From NCBI GenBank assembly GCA_013322215.1, contig JAAMEZ010000021.1, forward strand, positions 682,001-746,000: a stretch of 64,000 nt of DNA. Direction: 5' to 3'. This DNA comes from Martinezella rhizogenes (lineage in GTDB: Bacteria; Pseudomonadota; Alphaproteobacteria; Rhizobiales; Rhizobiaceae). The notes beneath the pieces were generated by a model. That model was given only the letters and a program-made list of their open reading frames with translations, had not been told where the DNA came from and made no database searches. Of the stretch, positions 24,488 through 35,000 are shown in pieces; within the stretch, counting starts at the first letter, position 1, and every line of letters starts with the position of its first letter. The position numbers and the translations under genes were made by a program.

Positions 24488-25552
24488 ATGTCACTGCTAT
24501 TCAAGAAACTCAGCATCGCAGCCGCCATGGCGATTGGTATCAACGGCGCGGCCTTCGCGGCAAGCGAAGAGCTCATCGCCGCCGCCAAGAAGGAGGGCGT
24601 GATCGCCGTCTATGCCGCGACCGATCTGTCGCAGGCCCAGGCCCTGCTCGATGCTTTCACCAAGAAATATCCCGGCATCCGCATCGATTACAACGATATA
24701 GGCACCAATGGCGTCTACAACCGCATCATCTCAGAAGCTGCGGCCAGCCAGGTCGGCGGCGATCTCGTCTGGACGTCGGCGATGGACCAGACGGTCAAGC
24801 TGGCCGCCGACGGCTATCTCGCCTCCTATGCCTCGACGGAAATCGGCGCGCTGCCAAGCTGGGCCGTCTATGACAAGACCGTCTATGCCACCACGCTCGA
24901 GCCGATCGGCATGATCTACAATAAGCTCGCCCTCAAGGAAGATGAGGTTCCCCGCACCCGCGCAGCCCTGATCGAATTCCTTGGCAAGGCGGATGTTGCC
25001 GGCAAGATCGCCACCTTCGATCCGGAAAAGTCCGGCGTCGGCTTCATGATCCAGACGAATGATTCCAAGCAGCGCAGCGATTATTGGGATCTGGTCTCGG
25101 CCTTCGGCACCGCCAAGGGCAAGACCTATTCCTCGACGGGCTCCATGCGCGAAACGGTGGTTTCCGGCGAGAACGTGATCGCCTTCAACCTCATCGGCTC
25201 CTACGCGCTCGATTGGGTGAAGAGCGCTTCCAATCTGGGTGTCGCCTTCGGGCAGGATTATACGCCGGCCTTCTCCCGCGTCGCCGCCATCATCAAGAAC
25301 GCGCCACACCCGAACGCCTCTCAGCTCTTCCTCGATTTCATGCTGTCTCAGGAAGGCCAGAACGCTATCGCCTCGAAGGGCATGCCGTCGCTGCGCACCG
25401 ATGTCGACCAGGGCTACAACCTCAACACCATCAACGAGCTGGTCGGCGGCAATCTCAAGCCTATCGCACTCGACGACTCGCGCCTCGAATTCATGGACCC
25501 CATGAAGCGCCTCGACTTCCTCAAGAAGTGGCGCGGATCGGTCAAGAGCTGA
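24488..25552 (+). CDS. ABC transporter substrate-binding protein, Afu/Fbp type
   Basis: 354 residues with a signal peptide (MSLLFKKLSIAAAMAIGINGAAFA). It belongs to the large group that includes ferric-ion FbpA, sugar-phosphate AfuA, phosphoglycerate-related PgtC and aminoethylphosphonate receptors. KKEGVIAVYAATDLSQAQALL and DLVWTSAMDQTVKLAADG are typical. The adjacent tyrosine pair of FbpA is not evident, so iron is less likely than a phosphorylated or organic anion. The start at 24488 follows GGGAGGG. The sensor-type binding protein at 30615-31718 is a paralog. Confidence 0.88.
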   Translation: MSLLFKKLSIAAAMAIGINGAAFAASEELIAAAKKEGVIAVYAATDLSQAQALLDAFTKKYPGIRIDYNDIGTNGVYNRIISEAAASQVGGDLVWTSAMDQTVKLAADGYLASYASTEIGALPSWAVYDKTVYATTLEPIGMIYNKLALKEDEVPRTRAALIEFLGKADVAGKIATFDPEKSGVGFMIQTNDSKQRSDYWDLVSAFGTAKGKTYSSTGSMRETVVSGENVIAFNLIGSYALDWVKSASNLGVAFGQDYTPAFSRVAAIIKNAPHPNASQLFLDFMLSQEGQNAIASKGMPSLRTDVDQGYNLNTINELVGGNLKPIALDDSRLEFMDPMKRLDFLKKWRGSVKS

Positions 25553-25572
25553 CGCGGCGCCCAATCACCTGA

Positions 25573-25609
25573 GAGCATTCTCGCAGCCCGAACGGAAGCG
25601 GGAATGCTC
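25573..25609 (+). terminator. Hairpin between binding-protein and permease genes
   Basis: Arms GAGCATTCTCGC and GCGGGAATGCTC form a 12-bp stem with one G-U pair and a 13-nt loop, 20 bp after the binding-protein stop. No T-run, so it more likely stabilises the upstream mRNA or partly terminates transcription. Confidence 0.65.
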
Positions 25610-25642
25610 GAAAGCAACAACCATCAATAAGGAGGCACGCCG

Positions 25643-27409
25643 ATGTCGGCACCGTCGACACCAGTATCGACCCTGTCTCACGCCGGACGGCCAGCGGTTC
25701 ATTCGAACCAGACATTCACATCGATCCCGCAGCCGGCCAATGCCCTTGGCTTCAGGCGTATCGTCATCGGTCTGCTTGCCATCGTCGTGCTGGCGCCGAT
25801 CGTCCTCATCATCTATCAGAGCCTGCTCGACGGACCGTTCTTCGCGCCGAAAAGCAAGCTCTCCATCGAGGCCTATCGCTATATCCTGACTGACGAAATG
25901 TTCTATGACGCGCTCTGGAACACGGTCATCATGGCGGTCGGCATGGTGGCGATCGCGGTGCCGCTCGGCGCCGCGCTCTCCTTCCTGCTGACAAGGACCG
26001 ATGTCAAGTTTCGCAAGGCGCTTGAAGTCGTCGTCCTCGTGCCGATGTTCATTTCGGCAATCGTGCTCGCCTTCGGCTATACGGTTTCCGTCGGCCCGGC
26101 CGGCTTCCTCACCATGCTGTCGCGCGATATCTTCGGAGCGGCGCCCTGGAACCTCTATTCACTGACCGGGATCGTAATCGTCACCGGGCTTGCCCACGTG
26201 CCGCATGTCTATCTCTACGTCTCTGCCGCGATGCGCAACCTGCCCTCCGATCTGGAGGAAGCTGCACGGTCGATAGGCTCGCCGATCTGGCGCGTGTGCC
26301 TGGACGTGACGCTGCCAATGGTCCTGCCGGCTCTGGTCTTTGCGACCGCCCTTAATCTGCTGATCGGCTTCGAGATGTTCGGCGTTCCCTATGTTCTTGG
26401 CGACCCCAGCGGCATCATCGTTCTGACGACCTATGTCTACAAGCTCACGACGCTGTTCGGCGTGCCGACCTATCAGCTGATGGCCGTCGTCGTCGTCCTG
26501 CTCGTCCTGCTCACCCTGCCGCTCGTCGGGTATCAGCGACGCCTGCTGCGCCATAGCCGCCGCTATGCCGCTCTCGGAGGCAAGGGGGCGCGAACGACCG
26601 TGATGCGCCTTGGCCGGGCCGGCCAGATCGTCGCGCTCTCCTTCATCGGCTTCTGGCTCTTCGTGTCGGTGGCACTGCCGATCGGCGGCATCGTGCTGCG
26701 CGCCTTCGTCGATGCCTGGGGACAGGGCGTCAATCCGCTGGCGCATCTGACCGTCGCGCATTTCGCGACGCTGCTCGAAGTGCCGACCCTGTTTCGCGGC
26801 ATCGTCAACACGGTCATCCTGTCCGTCGTCGGCGGGGCGGCAGCGGTCGCGATCTATCTCGTGATCGGGCTTGCGGGACATCGCCACAGAGGCATGTCCA
26901 ACACCGTGCTCGACTATATGGTGCTCTTGCCACGCGCCATGCCGAGCCTCATCATCGGTCTTGCCTTCTTCTGGCTGTTCCTGTTCGTGCCCTTCCTCAT
27001 TCCGCTCAGAACGACGCTGATCAGCCTGTTTGCCGCCTATGTGATCGTCGGCCTTTCCTACGGCCTGCGCCTGCTGCAGGGCACGCTGATCCAGGTCAGC
27101 CCCGAGCTGGAAGAGGCCGCGCGCACCACTGGCGCGACCATCGGCCGGAGCTGGCGCGACATTGTCATCCCGATCATCCGGCCGGGTCTCGTGGGCGCCT
27201 GGGCGCTGATCATGATCGTATTCCTGCGCGACTACGCCACCGGCATCTATCTGATGAGCGCCGGCACCGAGGTCATCGGCTCTCTCATGATGGCGCAGCT
27301 CCAGTCCGGCGCCATGGATACGATCGCTGCCCTCGCCTTTGTCAGCATCCTTCTTACCGGCGGCGGCCTTGCCCTCGCCCTTCGTCTCGGAGCCAAGATC
27401 CATGACTGA
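25643..27409 (+). CDS. Fused ABC permease (two BPD modules)
   Basis: 588 residues with about 12 TM segments in two homologous halves. Each has an EAA loop: EEAARSIGSPIWRVCLDVTLP (first half) and EEAARTTGATIGRSWRDIVIP (second half). One-chain permeases of this kind are typical of FbpB/AfuB importers. TATAAGGAGG-like AATAAGGAGG precedes the ATG. The stop overlaps the ATPase start by 8 bp. Confidence 0.92.
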   Translation: MSAPSTPVSTLSHAGRPAVHSNQTFTSIPQPANALGFRRIVIGLLAIVVLAPIVLIIYQSLLDGPFFAPKSKLSIEAYRYILTDEMFYDALWNTVIMAVGMVAIAVPLGAALSFLLTRTDVKFRKALEVVVLVPMFISAIVLAFGYTVSVGPAGFLTMLSRDIFGAAPWNLYSLTGIVIVTGLAHVPHVYLYVSAAMRNLPSDLEEAARSIGSPIWRVCLDVTLPMVLPALVFATALNLLIGFEMFGVPYVLGDPSGIIVLTTYVYKLTTLFGVPTYQLMAVVVVLLVLLTLPLVGYQRRLLRHSRRYAALGGKGARTTVMRLGRAGQIVALSFIGFWLFVSVALPIGGIVLRAFVDAWGQGVNPLAHLTVAHFATLLEVPTLFRGIVNTVILSVVGGAAAVAIYLVIGLAGHRHRGMSNTVLDYMVLLPRAMPSLIIGLAFFWLFLFVPFLIPLRTTLISLFAAYVIVGLSYGLRLLQGTLIQVSPELEEAARTTGATIGRSWRDIVIPIIRPGLVGAWALIMIVFLRDYATGIYLMSAGTEVIGSLMMAQLQSGAMDTIAALAFVSILLTGGGLALALRLGAKIHD

Positions 27410-28463
27410 TCTCATCGTTCAAAACGTGCATAAGTACCTCGGCGGCCTGCACATCCTCCAGGGTGCCTCCTTTACCGCCAATCGCGGATCGATCGTGTCG
27501 CTGCTCGGTGCCTCGGGTAGCGGCAAGACCACCCTTCTGCGCTGCATCGCCGGTCTCGAACAGCCGGAAGTCGGCCAGATCAAGATCAGCGGCTCGGTGG
27601 TCTTCGACGGCGACAAGCGCGTTACCGTCGCGCCGGAAAGCCGCAATATCGGGCTGGTTTTCCAGTCCTATGCGCTATGGCCGCATCGCTCTGTCGCGGA
27701 AAACGTCGCCTACGGCCTGAAGCTCAGGGGCGTCAACAAGGCGGATGCGGAGAAGCGCGTTCTCGACACGCTCGGCAAGATCGGCCTCGGCCATCTGGCC
27801 GAACGTTATCCGGATCAGCTTTCCGGCGGCCAGCAGCAGCGCGTCGCCATCTGCCGCGCCCTCGTCTACGAACCGAAGATCCTGCTCATGGACGAGCCGC
27901 TGTCCAATCTGGATGCGAAACTGCGCGAAGAGGCTCGTTACTGGATTCGCAAGCTCGTTCTCGATCTCGGCATCTGCGGTGTGCTCGTCACGCACGATCA
28001 GGCCGAAGCACTGGCGGCTTCGGACAATATCCTGCTCCTGCGCAACGGAAAGGTTGCACAGGAAGGTCCGCCGCAGGATATCTATTCGAAGCCCTCGAGC
28101 TTCTACGTCGCCGATTTTCTCGGCGCGAACAATGTTGCCGCGGGGCGCATCAAACGCGATGGTCCTATAGCCAGCATCCATGGTAGCAACTGGCAGCTCG
28201 ATGGCGTGATGATGGGGGATGGGGCGGAAAGCGAAGGCAAGGCCGTCATCCGCGTCGAGCAGGTCGCCGTTCACGACCAGCCGGCACCTGGCCGCATCGA
28301 AATGCAGCTGGAGGCGTGCCTGTTCCTCGGCGACCGCTGGGAATACCGCCTGTCCTACGGCGATTTCAAGGCCAAGGCGTTCGGGCCGAAGCTGATGGCG
28401 GCAGGCACGGTCTGGGCGGAGATTCCGCGCGAGAGCGTGTGGCTGTATCCAGAGGCCGCTTAA
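27402..28463 (+). CDS. ABC transporter ATPase, FbpC/AfuC-like
   Basis: 353 residues. Walker A GASGSGKTT, Q-loop LVFQSYALWPH, signature [13 protein letters not shown], Walker B ILLMDEP and switch His VTHDQAEAL are all present. The C-terminal ~110 residues form a TOBE-type domain. The start at 27402 (MTDLIVQNVHKYLGG) overlaps the end of the permease gene. A palindrome follows the stop codon. Confidence 0.92.
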   Translation: MTDLIVQNVHKYLGGLHILQGASFTANRGSIVSLLGASGSGKTTLLRCIAGLEQPEVGQIKISGSVVFDGDKRVTVAPESRNIGLVFQSYALWPHRSVAENVAYGLKLRGVNKADAEKRVLDTLGKIGLGHLAERYPDQLSGGQQQRVAICRALVYEPKILLMDEPLSNLDAKLREEARYWIRKLVLDLGICGVLVTHDQAEALAASDNILLLRNGKVAQEGPPQDIYSKPSSFYVADFLGANNVAAGRIKRDGPIASIHGSNWQLDGVMMGDGAESEGKAVIRVEQVAVHDQPAPGRIEMQLEACLFLGDRWEYRLSYGDFKAKAFGPKLMAAGTVWAEIPRESVWLYPEAA

Positions 28464-28474
28464 AGCAGCAAGAA

Positions 28475-28508
28475 AGCGGTTCGGAGCTGCGTTCAGACCC
28501 GAACCGCT
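28475..28508. repeat. Palindrome after the importer operon, RIME-related
   Basis: Arms AGCGGTTCGG and CCGAACCGCT form a perfect 10-bp stem around a 14-nt loop, 12 bp after the ATPase stop. The string AGCGGTTCGGAG also occurs, reversed, in the repeat at 23353-23450. It may act as a weak terminator between the importer and the two-component genes. Confidence 0.55.
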
Positions 28509-28565
28509 CAAGAAAGGGAGGAATTTTGCGTCTGCAATTAACGAGGATCTGGCCAGGCGAGCGCC

Positions 28566-29237
28566 ATGCGCATTCTGCTCGTTGAGGATACGCAAGACGT
28601 TGGCGAGGCCATCTGCCGGCGCTTTCAGGCTGTCGGCCATACGGTCGACTGGCAGGTGAACGGCCGCGTCGCCGCCGAGATCCTGGCCTTCACGGACTAT
28701 GATCTCGTCATCCTCGACGTCATGCTGCCAGGGCTCGACGGCTTCGAAATCTTAAAGGAGCTGAGACGCGCCCGCGTGACGACGCCCGTTCTCATGTTGA
28801 CGGCACGGTCGGAGGTCGACGATCGTGTCGGCGCCCTCGACCTCGGCGCCGACGACTATCTCGTCAAGCCTTTCGACTTTCGCGAGCTTGAAGCCCGGGC
28901 CAGGGTGCTGCTACGCAGACGGAGCGGCGACGCGACCAACTTCGTCACCTGCGGCGACATCGTGCTTGATCGCACCAGCCGCTCGGTGAAAGTCGGCAAG
29001 CGTGAGGTTCAGCTGAAGCGCAGGGAGATGACGCTACTGGAAATATTTGCTTCGCGGCCCGGGCGCGTGTTCAGCAAGCAGGAGCTGCTCGACCAGCTCT
29101 ATGGCTTCGACGAGGCCGTTAGCGCCAATGCGATCGAGCTTTATGTCGGACGGCTGCGCAAGAAGCTCGAAGGGGCAAAGGCGCGCATCGTCACGCTTCA
29201 CGGCATCGGCTACCAGCTGGTTTCCGATGACGCTTGA
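28566..29237 (+). CDS. OmpR-family response regulator (TctD/QseB-like)
   Basis: 223 residues. The receiver domain (1-118) has the acidic pocket VEDTQD, the phospho-acceptor Asp51 in LVILDVMLPG, Thr in MLTARSE and Lys in LVKPFD. The winged helix C-terminal domain (about 125-220) ends with IVTLHGIGYQLV. It probably activates or represses the Afu/Fbp-type importer upstream, where a TGACAG direct repeat is found. The stop overlaps the kinase start by 11 bp. Confidence 0.92.
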   Translation: MRILLVEDTQDVGEAICRRFQAVGHTVDWQVNGRVAAEILAFTDYDLVILDVMLPGLDGFEILKELRRARVTTPVLMLTARSEVDDRVGALDLGADDYLVKPFDFRELEARARVLLRRRSGDATNFVTCGDIVLDRTSRSVKVGKREVQLKRREMTLLEIFASRPGRVFSKQELLDQLYGFDEAVSANAIELYVGRLRKKLEGAKARIVTLHGIGYQLVSDDA

Positions 29238-30618
29238 ACGCTCGCTTTTTGGCCGTCTGGCGGTCGTCATGTCGGTTCTCCTGACAGCCGGCGCGGGGGT
29301 GCTCATAACCGCAAGCTGGTATTCCGCGCGCACCGCGGCCGACGATGCCTATGACCGGGTTCTGGTCGGCGCAGCATTGCAGATCGCCGATGGCCTTGCC
29401 GTCCAGGAAGGCGCCCTGATCGTCGATCTGAGGGCGTCGGCATTCGAAATGCTGGGGCTGGCCGACCGCGACCGCATCTTCTATCGCATCCTCGATCCGT
29501 CGGGAAAGACACTCACCGGTCACCGCGACCTGGAAACTGACGTCGACCTCGCCACCGTTCGCCGGGAGCCGGTCCTAAGCTCCGGCCTTTATAAGGGCGA
29601 AGCGGTACGCATCGCGGTCGTCGGGCGAGCCCTCTCCGATCCGGCGGCCTCGGGCTGGGCACATGTGATCCTCGCCCAGACCGTCGAAGCGCGCCGGGCG
29701 CTGACGCATGAACTGACGCTCGGCGCCGCAATCACCATCGTCATCATGTGCTTCCTGGCGCTGGCGGTGATGATCCTCTCCATCCGCCAGGCGCTGCGAC
29801 CGGTCAACCAGTTGGGCGGAGCTCTTCGCCGCAGGGATCCGCAGGATCTGACGCCTCTTTCCGTATCGGTACCACGCGAACTTCGCCCCTTCGTCGGCTC
29901 CATCAATCATTTCATGGGTCGCCTCAACGAACGCGTCGTGCTGCTACAGCGTTTCATCGCAGATGCGGCACACCAGATACGGACACCGCTGACGGCACTT
30001 ACAGCTCAGCTCGACCTCTTGAACAATGACAAGCTGGACGAGGCAGACAGGCAGCATCTCGGACGCGTCCAGCAGCGCGCCGACGAGCTGGCGAGATTGA
30101 CCAACCAGCTCCTGAGCCATGCCATGGTCATCCACCGTGCCGAATCCGTGCAGCTCGAACCCGTCGATCTCAATGAAATCGCCAGGCGTGCCTTTCGCGT
30201 GGCAGTACCGATTACGGTCGACCCCGATATCGTCGTCTCCTTCGAAGAGGCCGATGTCGAGCTTGCCGTTCTCGGCGATCCGGTCAGCCTGCGCGAGGCA
30301 ATCGTCAACGTCATCGACAATGCTCTTCGCCATGGAACGCTCTCCAGGCTCGAAGTGCGGGTGCGCGATGCAGGCTCCCTTGCCCATGTCGAGGTCGAGG
30401 ATGACGGCCCGGGCATTCCTTCCGAAGAATGGCCGCGTGTCACGCAGCGCTTTCAGACATCGAAAGCCGGCGAAGGAAGTGCGGGGCTCGGCTTTGCCAT
30501 CGCATCGGAAGTCGCCGCCGCGCATGGCGGTGCACTGCAGTTTCGCGCCAAGGGCGAGGACGCGCACGGCTTCACCGTCATTCTTGCGCTTCCGCGCATT
30601 CACAGGGAGGGAAAATGA
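29227..30618 (+). CDS. Sensor histidine kinase (TctE-like)
   Basis: 463 residues. TM1 (about 8-30) and TM2 (about 165-188) flank a ~135-residue periplasmic domain of the TctE N-terminal type. Then follow HAMP, the H-box FIADAAHQIRTPLT, N-box NVIDNALRHG, G1 DDGPGIP and G2 GSAGLGFAI. It likely reads the ligand, possibly through the periplasmic binding protein encoded next, since the two genes overlap by 4 bp. The in-frame region upstream of 29227 overlaps the regulator gene and is not used. Confidence 0.92.
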   Translation: MTLERSLFGRLAVVMSVLLTAGAGVLITASWYSARTAADDAYDRVLVGAALQIADGLAVQEGALIVDLRASAFEMLGLADRDRIFYRILDPSGKTLTGHRDLETDVDLATVRREPVLSSGLYKGEAVRIAVVGRALSDPAASGWAHVILAQTVEARRALTHELTLGAAITIVIMCFLALAVMILSIRQALRPVNQLGGALRRRDPQDLTPLSVSVPRELRPFVGSINHFMGRLNERVVLLQRFIADAAHQIRTPLTALTAQLDLLNNDKLDEADRQHLGRVQQRADELARLTNQLLSHAMVIHRAESVQLEPVDLNEIARRAFRVAVPITVDPDIVVSFEEADVELAVLGDPVSLREAIVNVIDNALRHGTLSRLEVRVRDAGSLAHVEVEDDGPGIPSEEWPRVTQRFQTSKAGEGSAGLGFAIASEVAAAHGGALQFRAKGEDAHGFTVILALPRIHREGK

Positions 30619-31718
30619 AGCCACAGCTCCTCCTTGCGTCCTGGCTGGGGCTTGCAGCCTTTGCCTTTGCACCGACCTTGGCAACAGCCGTGGAAGGCAC
30701 GTCGAAGCTCTTCCCGGCGGTCAATGGCGAGACGGCCCGCCTGTCGATCCATGGCGCGGCCGATCTCCAGGCCATGGAGCCGTTGATCCGGGATTTTCAG
30801 GAAATGGCGCCGGATATTGCCATCGAATATTCCGACTATGTCACGAATGAGCTGCATCGGAAGGCGAGCGCCGCCTGCGAACAGAACACGCCGCTTGGCG
30901 ACCTCTGGCTTTCCTCCTCGCTCGATCAGCTCGTCAGCCTGGCCAACAACGGCTGCGCCTCGGCCTATCATTCATCGGAAACCGCCCAGGTGCCGAAATG
31001 GGCCAATTGGCGCGACGAGGTCTTCGGCTTCACCTTCGAGCCGGCGGTCTTCGTCTACAATGCGCGCTACGTGCCATCGAACGATGTTCCACGCACCCGC
31101 GCCGAGCTTGCCGATCTACTGCGGCGCAGGCTCGACTACTATGAGGGGCGGGTGGGTACCTTCGACATCAGGACGTCAGGCGTCGGCTATCTCCTCGCCT
31201 TCAGCGATGCTCGTCAGGCGACCGCGACCTATGGCCGCCTTCTCGAAAGCATGAGCCGCGCCGACGTGAAGGTCAGCTGTTGCACCGGGACCATCCTGCA
31301 GGAAATCGCCAGCGGACGGATCTACCTCGCCTATAACATGATCGGGTCCTATTCCTATGCGGCCGCTCAGGCCAATCCCGATCTCAGGGTCGTTATTCCA
31401 CGTGACTATACGCTGATCCTGAGCCGTGGCGTGTTGGTACCGAAGGTTGCGCAGCGGCCGGACCTTGCCAGGCGCTTTCTCGATTATCTCCTCTCCAAAC
31501 GCGGTCAGGACCTGGCGCGGCGCAAGGCCTTTTTCTTTGCCGAGAAAGGCAATATTCCCGAAGGGGTCGACGGCCCGTCGACCCTCGGCGAATTGAGCTT
31601 CGTTCAGCCGATCCGCATCGGCCCCGCATTGCTTGCCGCACAGGACGAAGCGCAACGGCGTCGCTTCATAGACGACTGGAGCCACTCGATGCTGAGCCAG
31701 CCGGCATCATCGCCCTGA
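30615..31718 (+). CDS. Periplasmic binding protein, probable co-sensor of the two-component system
   Basis: 367 residues with a signal peptide (MKPQLLLASWLGLAAFAFAPTLATA). It is a distant paralog of the transport receptor at 24488-25552: DVPRTRAELADLL matches EVPRTRAALIEFL, TFDIRTSGVGYLL matches TFDPEKSGVGFMI, and AYNMIGSYSYA matches AFNLIGSYALD. It carries four cysteines in two sites (AACEQ, NGCAS, KVSCC) absent from the transport receptor. It is encoded with the kinase rather than with the permeases, so a signalling role, as for PgtC-like proteins, is likely. Confidence 0.85.
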   Translation: MKPQLLLASWLGLAAFAFAPTLATAVEGTSKLFPAVNGETARLSIHGAADLQAMEPLIRDFQEMAPDIAIEYSDYVTNELHRKASAACEQNTPLGDLWLSSSLDQLVSLANNGCASAYHSSETAQVPKWANWRDEVFGFTFEPAVFVYNARYVPSNDVPRTRAELADLLRRRLDYYEGRVGTFDIRTSGVGYLLAFSDARQATATYGRLLESMSRADVKVSCCTGTILQEIASGRIYLAYNMIGSYSYAAAQANPDLRVVIPRDYTLILSRGVLVPKVAQRPDLARRFLDYLLSKRGQDLARRKAFFFAEKGNIPEGVDGPSTLGELSFVQPIRIGPALLAAQDEAQRRRFIDDWSHSMLSQPASSP

Positions 31719-32040
31719 GCAGGGAGACGATGCCATTCGCCTACCCGCCCTCACAAACCAAACCGGCGCGATGCGAATTCCGGTCGAGTGCGTTTCCGGA
31801 AAGCCTAGCTCACCACGACGATTACTGCTGTCGTAGCTTACGGATCATCAGACCAGAAAAGACGAAGCCCCCTGCGACATCGATATTCCGATCAGTTCCT
31901 CATCGCCCTCAGTGTCGTTCCTGTGCAACGTCATCGCTGATGCGAGCCGAGCAAGAAGCGACGTCTGCCATGTGTCTTGCGGCATCATAGGCAGACATGC
32001 TTCAACTCGATCATCGCACCGACTTCGCCGGCCGGCACAC
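31719..32040. other. Convergent intergenic region, nothing recognised
   Basis: 322 bp between the co-sensor gene and the end of the RND permease gene, which face each other. I see no coding frame, no T-tailed hairpin and no repeat that I can support. Confidence 0.5.
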
Positions 32041-35000
32041 TCAATGTGCAAGGGTCGGCTCTGCTTCTGTTTCCGGCGCATCCTTCTTGTGATGGTCGGC
32101 TGCGAGCAGCATGTAGACCGCGGGCACGACGAAGAGCGTGAACAGCGTTCCGATGGCAAGACCGGTGGCGATCACGAGGCCCATGTTGAAGCGGGCGGCG
32201 GCACCGGCGCCGGTCGCCAGGATCAGCGGCACGACGCCGAGAACCATGGCGCCCGTCGTCATCAGAATTGGCCGCAAGCGGATGCCGCAAGCGCCTTCTA
32301 TCGCTTCACGCTTGGTCTTTCCTTCGGCCTGTAGCGTGTTCGCCACCTCGACGATCAGGATGCCGTGCTTGCTGATCAGCCCCATCAGCGTCACCAGGCC
32401 GACCTGGGTATAGATGTTCATCGTCGCGCCGCCGATACCGAGGCTGATGAAAGCGAGTGCGCCTGCGATCGACATCGGCACGGAGACGAGGATGATGAAC
32501 GGGTCTCGGAAGCTGTTGAACTGCGCCGACAGGGCCAGGAACACGATGATCAGGGCGAGGGCAAAAGTGGTCGCCATGCCGCTCGATTCCTGCACGTACT
32601 GGCGCGACTGTCCGCCATAGTCGACCGAGTAGCCCTGTGGCAGCGTCCGCGCCGCGATCGACTTGAGCGTATTCAGCGCATCGCCGACGGCAACACCGGG
32701 CGCAGGCACGCCGGAGATCGTGGCCGAGTTCAATTGCTGGAAGTGCGCAACCGAGCGCGGCGTGGCCTGGAGTTTGGCAGTAGCGATCGCCGAAAGCGGG
32801 ATCTTGTTGCCGTTCACGTTTGCGATCGGATAGTTCATGATCTGATCGATGGTCTGGCGCGACCGTTGCTCGACCTGCGGGATAACCTGATACGAGCGGT
32901 TGTCGATACTGAAGTAGTTGACATAGCCACCGCCCAGCATGGAGGCGAGCGCCGAACCGACATTGTTCATGGACAGCCCGAGAGCCGAGGCCTTGCTGCG
33001 ATCAATCTGGATCGAATATTGCGGATTATCGACGTAAAGATCCTTCGTCAGGAAGATGAACTCGCCGGATTTCTGTGCTTCCTGCAGGAAGGCGGTGGAA
33101 ACCTCGTTGAGTTGCTCGAAGCCGCTGGTGCTGCCGATGGCGAACTGCACCGGCAGACCGCTGGCGCCGGGCAGCGGCGGTATCTGGAAGACCACGGACT
33201 GTCCGCCGGCGATCTTCGCCAAATCGGCCTGCACCAGTGGCTGCAGCTGATCGGCCGTTCTCGTGCGCTGATCCCAGGGCTTCAGCACCATGCCCTCGAA
33301 GGACGTGCCCGGCACCTCGACCTGCAGGGTCTTGTCGGTTTCGGGGAAACTGCGGAAGATCTTGGTGACCTGGTTGGAGTTGAGCAGCTTTTGCTGAAGC
33401 GTTGCATTGGGAGGGTTCGTTACCTGCGCGGCCAGGAAACCCTGGTCCTCGTTGGGAGCCAACTCGGTCTTGGCGCTGGTATAGAGGAAATAGATGCTGC
33501 CAAGCACGATTGCGGCAAAGACCAACGCCACCGGAACAGTATTCAGGCTGCCATGCAGCATGCGCACATAGGGCCGATGGATCTCCGAAAAGCGGCGGTC
33601 GATGAAATCGGAGATACGCTCTTCCCAACCGCTGCGATCGGTCAAATGCGGCTTCAGGATGCGCGAGCACATCATCGGCGTCAGCGTCAGCGCAATGATC
33701 ATGGACACGGTCACGGCGCCGACCAGCGTGAAGGCGAATTCCGTAAACAGGGCGCCCGTCAGGCCGCCCTGGAAACCGATCGGCACGTAGACTGCGATCA
33801 GCACCACCGTCATGGCCAGGATCGGCCCGACCAGTTCGTGCGCTGCATCCAGCGCCGCCCTCATGGGCGTCGATCCCTCTTCGATGTGGCGGTTGACGTT
33901 CTCGACCACGATGATGGCATCGTCGACCACAAGGCCGATCGCCAGCACCAGGGCAAGCAGCGTCAAAAGATTGATCGAGAAGCCGAAGATCAGCATCATC
34001 GCGAAGGTGCCGACCAGCGACAGAGGTATGGCGACGACGGGAATGGCGACCGATCGCGGCGAGCCGAGAAAGGCGAAGACCACGAAAATGACGATCACCA
34101 GAGCTTCGAGCAGGCTCTTCACGACCTCGTCGATCGAGGTGGTGACGAAAGTGCTGGAATCGTAGACGATGTAGCCTTCGAGGCCTTGCGGCAATTGCTG
34201 CTGGATGCTTGGAAAGACCGCTCGCACGCCGGCAATCACGTCAAGCAGATTGGCCGTCGGCGCGATCTGGATACCCATGAACACGCCGTCCTGCCCATCG
34301 AAGCCGATCTGGACGTCGGGATTTTGAGATCCGAGGGCAACGGTCGCGACATCCCTCAAGCGCACGATCGTGCTGCCGATCTGCTTGACCACCATTTCCC
34401 TGAATTCATCAGCCGAATGCAGGTCGGTCTGCGCGGTCAGCACCGTCTGCGTCATCTGGCCGCGCGTTGTGCCGATGCCGGAAATGTAGTTGTTGGCTCC
34501 GAGCGCGGTCCAGACATCGCCAGCCGACAGGCCATAGGCGGCAAGCTTGTCCGGCTGCAGCCAGGCTCTCAAGGCAAAGGTTCGCGCGCCGAGGATTTCG
34601 GCCGTCTGAACGCCGTTGACCGCCTGCAATTTGGGCTGGACGACGCGCGTCAGATAGTCGGTGATCTGGTTGCTGGCCAGAACGTCGCTTCGGAAGCCGA
34701 TATACATGGCGTCGATCGACTGACCGATGGAAACCGTCATGATCGGCTGCTGCGTGCCCGTGGGCAGCTGATTGAGAACGGAGGATACCTTGGCGTTGAT
34801 TTCGGTCATCGCCGCATCGGCGCTGTAGTTGAGCCGTAGGTTGACGGTGATCGTCGACGTGCCGCTGGTGCTCGTCGAGGTCATGTAATCGATGCCGTTG
34901 GCCTGCGCGATGGCGTTTTCGAGCGGCGTCGTGATGAAGCCGGCGATGACGTCAGGCGCCGCACCGGGATAGGTGGTCGTCACCGTGACGACGGCGTTCT

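Noticed and set aside
26159-27415. Leftward open frame of 418 codons
   Set aside because: Antisense to the fused permease gene; extremely rich in Asp, Arg, His and Gln, as expected for the complement of a membrane protein gene.
32365-34839. Rightward open frame of 824 codons
   Set aside because: It lies wholly antisense to the RND permease gene, its product is a charged low-complexity sequence with no family resemblance, and it results from codon bias on the other strand.
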